From: Cochliopodium minus
Taxonomy: Eukaryota; Discosea; Himatismenida; Cochliopodiidae
Direction of reading: 5' to 3'
Assembly: GCA_024220525.1 (NCBI GenBank)
Contig: JAMYWO010000478.1
Span: 1,552-20,329 of the forward strand
Length of the DNA: 18,778 nucleotides
Positions 10,610 through 18,778 of this stretch are shown in pieces. A program made the translations under genes and the position numbers. How positions within the stretch are numbered: the stretch's first letter is position 1; the number at the start of each line of letters is the position of its first letter. Below the pieces are notes generated by a model. The model was given only the letters and a program-made list of their open reading frames with translations, was not told where the DNA came from and ran no database searches.

Positions 10610-11466
10610 TTTTTTTATTTTTCTTTCCAATATTTCTTTTTTTTATTTGTGAGTTTTCTGCTTTTTCTTTTCAAATCTTTCTAACGCAAAAATGGTGAAA
10701 ATGATTTTGGTAGTTGAAAATAAAAAAAGATTTTTTTTGGTATTAAGGAATGATGCAGTTTCTAATTTTATTTTAATTTTTATTTTTTTTGTTTGAATAA
10801 AATAATTTAATTAATATATAAGAAAAATCAGAATATGGAAAAATTAGAAAAATTATCTTTCCCTTTTAATCCGAATCATAGACTATTTATAAAATAAGTT
10901 TGTTGATATTTCAGATGTTTTTGAGGTATATTTTATCATTAAAAAAAAATATTGTTGAGGAAAATATATTTTTTTTTTTCTTCTTTTTCTTGTTTTTAAT
11001 TAAATCCTCTTTATCTATAGTCGTCATCTATTCTAAAAATTGCATTTAATTTGAAATTAATTACGTTTGAGGAATTATATTTCCAAAGTTCCTTTTGAAC
11101 ATCTTTTTTGAAATTATTCAAACTATTTATTTGAGAGGAAAATTTAAAAATTCCTCACAAGCGTACAAAAAAAAAATAAAGCTATATTTTTTGAGAATGA
11201 ACAAATGATTTAAGAAACCAAGAAGGTGGATGTATAAAATAAAATAGAAGGAATTTTTATCAAAAAATCCCAAAATAATATTTCAAAAATTCAATTTCAA
11301 AAATCCATATTTATGATTTTGATATAATTCAAACAAATTATTGATATATCAACAAGCTTAGAAGAGGGAATTAATCAATATGTAAGATCGAAGCAATTCT
11401 TTAAATTAAATTTAATTTTTATTGTAAAAATTTATCAAGATCAACAACATTAAAAAAAAAAAAAAT
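10610..11466. other. Intergenic region of 857 bases
   Basis: Between the start of the transcription-factor gene and the stop of PCCB, both on the - strand. It should hold the transcription-factor promoter and the PCCB 3' UTR. Most is A/T-rich. One patch on the - strand (11011-11153) looks coding and is listed separately. A 20-codon + strand frame at 10836-10898 starts with ATG but has no support. Confidence 0.6.
11011..11153 (-). CDS. Candidate terminal exon or gene remnant, unrecognised
   Basis: On the - strand, after a possible AG acceptor at 11154-11155, a 46-residue open frame ends in TAA at 11011-11013. It reads as normal protein rather than repeat (for example FKKDVQKELWKYN and FKLNAIFRIDDDYR), with mixed charged and hydrophobic residues. 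It has no in-frame ATG. A possible preceding exon ending near CTTG-GTTTCTT would join in frame but also lacks a start. It could be the last exon of a small gene, a pseudogene fragment or chance. I do not recognise the family. Confidence 0.3.
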
Positions 11467-13817
<2,351 letters not shown>

Positions 13818-14050
13818 TATGTGAAGATGGCAATTTTTAAATAAAATTGAAAAAGAGAAAAAAAGAAAAAAATTATTATTTTGGTTACACATGAGAATGA
13901 TTCAAATTTAGTTTTGAATAGTTTGATTTTATTGAATGATCCAAATTTTTTCATTTATGTAGATAATCTTGATAGAGAAAGAATCCAAATATTTTTTTAT
14001 TTTTTTCACATAAATAAAATAATAAAAAATATTTGGAAATCAGCAACAAG
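13818..14050. promoter_or_regulatory. Divergent intergenic region between PCCB and GALT
   Basis: 233 bases separate the two start codons, which face away from each other, so both promoters must lie here or overlap the first exons. No specific factor site could be identified. A + strand open frame (13881-14072) crosses the region and reads partly like protein, but it overlaps the GALT start in another frame. Confidence 0.5.
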
Positions 14051-15455
14051 ATGGAAGAATCATTCGATATGAAAGAAGATCCACATAGAAGATTCAATCC
14101 ATTGATTGGAGAATTTATCTTGGTATCTCCTCATAGAGCAAGTAAAAAATAAAAAACTGACAAACAAAATTATATCTCCCTTTTGATTTAAAACAAATGA
14201 ATCATAGATTTGGATTTTATAAAAATGAATCATTGTTAATTTTCAAAAAAGAAATAATTCAATCCATAATCAACCTATATAATCAACCAAATAAGATTAT
14301 AAATCATTCAATTTTTTGAATATATTAAGAAAGACCATGGCAAGGAGAGCAATCCAAAATTTTAAACGAACAATTATTAAAATACGATGAAAAATGCTAT
14401 CTATGCCCTGGTAACAAAAGAGTGGGAGGAGAAATAAACGAAGATTACAAAGATACATTTGTTTTTGACAACGATTTCGCTGCATTGCTTCCACCAAAGG
14501 AATTTGATCAACAAGAAATACAAAATAATAACGAGATAGCAAATAAGAAAATAAGTTTGTTTAGAGCAGAAAAAGTACATGGAGATTGTAAAGGTAATAA
14601 TCCTTTTTAATTTAAATTTTGAAACTTTCCAATTAATTAATGAAATATCTTATATTCTAGTTGTTTGTTTTAGTCCGAGACATGATGTAACGCTTCCTTT
14701 GATGGATGTTAAAGAAATTTTGAAGGTGATTGAAACGTGGGCAAAACAATATAAATTGATAATGGAAAAAAAGTTCATAGAATACGTGCAAATATTTGAG
14801 AACAAAGGTAAAATTTGAGGAAAAATTTTTATCATTTTCTTTAAATTATTGTTTGTTTTAAATTCGTATTTTAAAAGGTGACATGATGGGATGTTCGAAT
14901 CCTCATCCACATTCGCAAATTTGGGCAACTTCTTTTGTCCCAAAGGAGATAACAAAGGAGTTAGAGAACTTTAAAGAATACAAAGAACAAAATAACAAAT
15001 GCTTGTTATGTGATTACTTCAACCAAGAGACAACCAACGAGGAGAGAATCGTATATAGAAACGAACATTTTATAGCTGTTGTTCCCTACTGGGCTTACCA
15101 TCCTTTCGAAATACTATTAGCTCCAACTCGTCACGTCGGAGATATAACTTCTTTAGATTCAGAAGAGTTGGAAGCCTTTGCGGATATTGTCAAGAACATT
15201 ACTATTAGATACGACAACTTGTTTTCTACTTCCTTCCCTTATTCTATGGGTTTTCATATGAGTCCAAAATCTGTCAAAGATGATATTTATCATATGCATC
15301 TCCACTTCTACCCTCCCCTTTTGAGATCTTCTACTATCAAAAAGCACTTTGTTGGTTTCGAACTTCTTTCTGAGGGACAGAGAGATCTTACTCCTGAACA
15401 AGCTGCTTTAAGACTGAAAATGCTTAGTGGAACAAAGCATTATTCTCTAAATTAA
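14051..15455 (+). CDS. GALT: Galactose-1-phosphate uridylyltransferase
   Basis: Four exons (14051-14141, 14330-14593, 14661-14807, 14878-15455) join in frame to 359 residues plus TAA, close to the usual family length. The enzyme exchanges UMP between UDP-glucose and galactose-1-phosphate, the second step of the Leloir pathway, in the cytosol. The N-terminus has [25 protein letters not shown] CxxC (C53, C56) matches the structural zinc site. [13 protein letters not shown] (H126) and [21 protein letters not shown] follow; in the HPH, H179 is the expected nucleophile that forms the uridylylated intermediate. The second HIT-like half contains APTRHVGD and [13 protein letters not shown] (306-310), matching the metal site of characterised enzymes. 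An in-frame stop upstream supports the ATG at 14051. All key residues are intact. Confidence 0.97.
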
Positions 15456-15576
15456 AATGACTTTATTTTTTCATAATTAATCTTTTTTTAATTTTTTTTC
15501 AAATTTAAAATCTTTCACAAAAAAAAAAAATTGAGAGGAGAAAAAATTCCTTATAAATCAGATATAGATTGTAAAA

Positions 15577-16435
15577 ATGAGTGAGGATGATTCTAATTCT
15601 GATTCAGATGTATATTCAGTTGAAAAGATAATAGACGATAGAATGGTGGGCAAAATCAAGCAATATTTGGTGAAATGGGTAAATATATGTTTCATATAAG
15701 AGAATATTGGCAATATTAATCCTATAAAAATCATTTTATATTTTTTGATATTGCGCCATTATTTTTTTTTTTACAAATAAATTGAATTTGTGAATTTGTT
15801 TTTAAAAAAAAATATTTATTTCAAAATAGAAAGGATATGGTCCAGAGGATAACACATGGGAAAGAGAAGAAAATTGTTCTGGGTGCAAAGAATTGATCAA
15901 ACAGTACTACAAAAACAAAAAGAAACGCGAAGTTGAAAATCCCAAGAAACAAAAAGGTTCAAAGAAGCGCAAAATCAACCCTATAGATGATTTACCCAAA
16001 GAAAAAGCTCCAAATACACCAAAAAAGGTGAAAATAGTTGAAAAGGTTGAGGAGGTAAAGAAAGATTGGAAGAAGATGGGAGAGAAGGAGATGTTCAAAT
16101 TTTTTTACAATGAATACAAATCTAAAGAAGACAAAACTCCTTCCTTTAAAAAAAAATCAAAGGTAAATATTATTTTTTAGTTTTAATTAAATTTAAATTT
16201 CTTCCTTTCATTTATTTTATAAATTATTTTTACTTATATTTAAAAATATTTTTTTGTTTCTACAAAGATTGACTCTATTGTGGCTGTTTTCAAGCATGAA
16301 AAAGAGGAGATTTGTGTTGTAAAGTGGGAGGGTTATGACAGGCCTACTTTTGTATCTTTGAGCGAAACTAAGCAATACGCTGAAAGACTTCTTTGCTTGT
16401 ATTTGTGGTCTTTGAGAATCAAAGAAAAAAATTAA
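15577..16435 (+). CDS. HP1-like protein 1: chromodomain plus chromoshadow domain
   Basis: Three exons (15577-15678, 15830-16162, 16268-16435) join in frame to 200 residues plus TAA, the usual size of HP1. Residues 12 to about 62 form a chromodomain: VYSVEKIIDDR, QYLVKWKGYG, NTWERE. The three aromatic cage residues that hold methyl-lysine in HP1 are present (Y13, W34, Y37). A long Lys-rich linker, with likely nuclear-localisation sequences such as KKKR and KKRK, leads to a chromoshadow-like domain from about 146 (IVAVFKHEKEEICVVKWEGY, then TFVSLSETKQYAERLL and LYLWSLRI). HP1 binds methylated histone H3 and dimerises through its shadow domain to build heterochromatin. The gene starts 121 bases after the GALT stop on the same strand. 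An in-frame TAG 12 bases upstream supports the start. It is the most canonical of the three local copies. Confidence 0.93.
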
Positions 16436-16928
16436 ACGATGTTTTATTTTGTTAATTACTCAATAATTTCTTGTACTTTAAAATCATAATTGAACGATCT
16501 TTTTTTCAAACAAACTTGCTGAATTATTTATCTGAACTGTTAGGAAAAAGAGAAGATTTAAATCTGGAGAAATTCTTTATCTGAATGATAAAATATATCA
16601 AATATAGAAAATGTAATTAATTCCTCCTCAAGAAAAATGGAGATTTATTTGTTCATAAAAGATGTTTGGATAGTTTGTATGGTCTGTTAAAATCTTCTCC
16701 ACTCTTCAAAAAATAGAGAATGTAATGATGTAAAAGATGTAAAATTCTTTATTCATTTTGACTAGGATCACAAATTGTTTCCTTAAACTAATTAAAAAAC
16801 ACTTTTAAATTTTTCTGTTTTATAAGATTGAATTGAGTTTTCAGTTTTAATCTGTAACACTTTTTGATCAAACTAAAAATAAAATCAATAAATAAATAAT
16901 ATAAAAAAAAAATTGTTTTGGAGAATTG
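16436..16928. other. Intergenic region between HP1-like genes 1 and 2, with coding-like patches
   Basis: 493 bases. It should hold the 3' UTR of copy 1 and the promoter of copy 2. Two + strand stretches read like ordinary protein: one ending at a TGA near 16583 (containing LLNYLSELLGKREDLNLEK) and one of 27 codons ending at a TAG near 16717 (GDLFVHKRCLDSLYGLLK). They cannot be joined by a convincing GT-AG intron and have no clear start, so no gene is called. Confidence 0.5.
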
Positions 16929-17924
16929 ATGGAAGAATATAAAGTTGAAAAGATAATGAAAGATAGGATCATCAAAGGAAAAACACAGTATCTAATAAAG
17001 TGGGTAAAAAAAAAAAAATTTATAAATATATACTGGAAATTAATTGAAAGATTAAAAATATATTCAAAGAAATATGAATTGTATTGAACGATTGATGTTC
17101 ATTTATTATTGTCTTTTCTTATAAGAAATTTTTCATTTGAAAATAAATCAATCTCTTGACAATTATGATGGAAAATTTCAAAAAATGAATTTATTGAAAG
17201 ATCTTTTAACATATTAGATTCATTCACTTTTTAAAATAACATTTTTGGGTTATAATAACAATTTCTCAATTTTAATATTTAAAATGATTATGTCATGTTT
17301 AGATGTCATTCAAGTTGAAAATTGATTTATCTTTAATAATCGAATTTTATATCAAACATTTTTAAAATAGAACCCATAATCCAAAATATATTTAAAAATT
17401 CAAAGAATAGATTTTAAATTTTTTTTTTTATGAAGGTAGGATATGATGAATTGACTTGGGAAGATCAAGATAATTGCAAATGCGATTCATTGATAAAAGA
17501 GTATCTCAAATCAAAGAAAAAAAAGGAATCCACACCACACAAAGATGAGCCATCCAAAAAGAAAAAAAGAGTGGACAACAAAAAGAAAAATGGTAACCAT
17601 TCGAAATGGATCTTTGTTTTTTTTATTAATAATTTTTTAATTAATAAATTTTATGTTAAAGATTTTGACAATGATTTAAAAGAAAGATTGCTTAAAGAAT
17701 ACAAAACCAACAAAGACAAAAAATCTCCTTGCTTCAACAACAAGGATCGTGTGCAAGACATTCTGGGAATCGTGGAGTACGAAAAGGAAGGAGAGTTGGT
17801 CTTGGTCAAGTGGAAGGAGTTTGAGGATCCCACCCTTGTTTCTATAGACGATGTAGCCACTAACATTCCGAGACTTGCATTTAATTTTTTGTGGAAATTT
17901 GTTAAATTAACAAATCACCTTTAA
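16929..17924 (+). CDS. HP1-like protein 2: divergent chromodomain plus chromoshadow domain
   Basis: Three exons (16929-17003, 17436-17592, 17662-17924) join in frame to 164 residues plus TAA. The chromodomain reads EYKVEKIMKDR, QYLIKW, then VGYDELTWED and a Cys-rich end (CKCDSLIKEY). Cage aromatics are kept (Y4, W25, Y28), but the loop between GY and TWE is two residues shorter than in copy 1 and classical HP1. A short Lys-rich linker leads to a shadow-like domain (DILGIVEYEKEGELVLVKW, TLVSIDDVATNIPRLAF). The first intron sits right after Lys-Trp, as in both neighbours. The second intron (17593-17661, 69 bases) is a multiple of three and has no in-frame stop, so retention would give a 187-residue form. 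Likely a nuclear chromatin protein with altered histone-peptide binding. Confidence 0.9.
17004..17435 (+). other. Intron 1 of HP1-like gene 2
   Basis: A 432-base intron, GTAAAA to GAAG, directly after the Lys-Trp codons of the chromodomain, phase 0. It is longer than the matching intron of copy 1 (151 bases). It is A/T-rich and I see no gene or repeat in it. Confidence 0.8.
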
Positions 17925-18174
17925 AAAATTTTAGTCAGTAAATTAAAGATGTGTATTTTAGTTTTAAAAATTTGAATTTTTATCGAGTAATTATAACTTA
18001 ATCATTAAGCTTTGAAAATTTTTTTTTATTTAGCTTTCTCGATAGGTTTTCACCACATTAATTTTTATTGACTAATATGTAATTTATTGAATTTTATTAA
18101 TTGAGTATCTTTTTTTTTTTTTTTTTGAAAAATTTTAATAATTAAATTTCTTTTTTAATTTTTTTTAATTTGTT
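17925..18174. other. Convergent intergenic gap
   Basis: 250 bases of A/T-rich DNA between the stop of HP1-like gene 2 (+) and the stop of the small gene on the - strand. It holds both 3' ends; nothing else is visible. Confidence 0.65.
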
Positions 18175-18545
18175 TCAATTTTTAATTATATATTCTCTAT
18201 TCTCAAATTTTATAATCCCCTTCTGGGCTGAATAGTTTGCTTCTTTTTTCTCATCTATTTGCTTATCATTGTAATTCTCGCCATCATGTTCACAGTAATC
18301 TTCTACAGTGAAATTTAGCTTTAAAACTTCTCCTTCAAGAGTATATGTTCCTCTCTTTTTTTGATCTAAGATGGAATATTAAAAGATTTTTAGATATAAG
18401 ATTGAATTGGTTATTTTATACCCACATGATAATCATATGCGTTCTCAACGTGTCTATAGCTCACATTATTTCCTCCAGTAAATTCAAGAGTATTTATATC
18501 TTCAGAACTAGAAAAGGATATTTCAGATTTGAACTGTCCTAACAT
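18175..18545 (-). CDS. Small unrecognised protein, 104 residues, two exons
   Basis: On the - strand, exon 1 (18422-18545) starts with ATG at 18545 and exon 2 (18175-18365) ends with TGA at 18175-18177. A 56-base intron, GTATAA to TTAG, joins them in phase 1 without a stop. The protein is acidic and Tyr/Asn-rich, with short beta-like stretches (NTLEFTGGNNVSYRH, GTYTLEGEVLKLNF, GIIKFENREYIIKN). The pattern of alternating hydrophobics with GxYxxxG suggests a small beta-barrel or sandwich. There is no signal peptide or membrane segment. It lies between HP1-like genes 2 and 3 on the opposite strand, convergent with copy 2 and divergent from copy 3. I do not recognise the family; coding status rests on composition, the intact splice and frame. 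Confidence 0.68.
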
Positions 18546-18660
18546 TTTTTTTATTGAATTCAATTTCAAATTTCAATTTTTTTTTTTATAATCTTTTAGA
18601 TTTCACCCCAAAAGATTCAATAGATTCTGTGACTTGGTTTTATTTGATAGAAAAAAAAAA
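18546..18660. promoter_or_regulatory. Short divergent region between the small gene and HP1-like gene 3
   Basis: 115 bases separate two start codons pointing away from each other. Both promoters and 5' UTRs must lie here or extend into neighbouring exons. It is T/A-rich with no identifiable factor site. Confidence 0.5.
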
Positions 18661-18778
18661 ATGGAAGAAGAAAATTATGTGGTGGAAGAGATTATAGAAG
18701 ATAAATGGATTCAAGGAAGACGTTATTATTTGATTAAATGGGTAATATTTCAATTCATAATCTTTGAATTTGTTTAAT
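18661..18778 (+). CDS. HP1-like protein 3, first exon only (cut by window end)
   Basis: ATG at 18661 opens a 27-codon exon ending at 18741 with a GTAATA donor; the rest of the window is intron. The peptide (ENYVVEEIIEDKW, then YYLIKW) is the first half of a chromodomain, with the N-terminal cage Tyr and the Trp of Lys-Trp present. The donor lies right after Lys-Trp, phase 0, exactly as in the two upstream copies, showing common descent. Whether a shadow domain follows cannot be seen. Confidence 0.85.

Noticed and set aside
14883-14905. tRNA B-box-like word TTCGAATCC
   Set aside because: It lies in the GALT codons for CSNPHPH; there is no A box or cloverleaf around it. No tRNA gene was seen anywhere in the window.

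Overview
The window is AT-rich nuclear DNA from a unicellular eukaryote. Genes are cut by many short introns with GT-AG ends, mostly starting GTAAA and filled with A/T homopolymer runs. Every gene model below splices in frame with the standard genetic code: TAA and TGA act as stops, and no stop codon has to be read as an amino acid, which argues against ciliates and against an organelle. An LRR-PP2C phosphatase, a STAT/Rel-like factor with an IPT domain (possibly the amoebozoan CudA type), HP1-like proteins and AT-rich introns together suggest an amoebozoan-like protist. That placement is inference; the sequence does not name the species.

Layout. (1) 20-3505 (+): 3' part of a large ankyrin-repeat protein, eight exons in the window, 5' end missing. 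(2) 3716-8015 (-): an 11-exon gene for a 924-residue leucine-rich-repeat protein with a C-terminal PP2C phosphatase domain, convergent with the ankyrin gene. (3) 8470-10609 (-): a 3-exon gene for a 591-residue putative transcription factor with a Gln-rich helical N-terminus, an acidic stretch, a STAT/Rel-like immunoglobulin-fold region and an IPT domain. (4) 11467-13817 (-): propionyl-CoA carboxylase beta chain, 8 exons. (5) 14051-15455 (+): galactose-1-phosphate uridylyltransferase, 4 exons, head to head with PCCB. (6) 15577 to the window end: three HP1-like chromodomain genes on the + strand (15577-16435, 16929-17924, 18661 to beyond the end). A small two-exon gene on the - strand (18175-18545) for an unrecognised 104-residue protein lies between the second and third.

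The genes do not form one pathway. PCCB (propionate and branched-chain catabolism in mitochondria) and GALT (Leloir galactose pathway) are metabolic. The phosphatase and the ankyrin protein look like signalling or scaffold proteins. The transcription factor and the HP1 cluster are nuclear. The most unusual parts are the tandem HP1-like array, whose three members share an intron right after the Lys-Trp of the chromodomain, the Ig-fold/IPT transcription factor, and several coding-like patches in intergenic DNA and one intron that the main genes do not explain. All exon borders were set by reading GT/AG sites with reading-frame continuity and family conservation; no transcript data were available.
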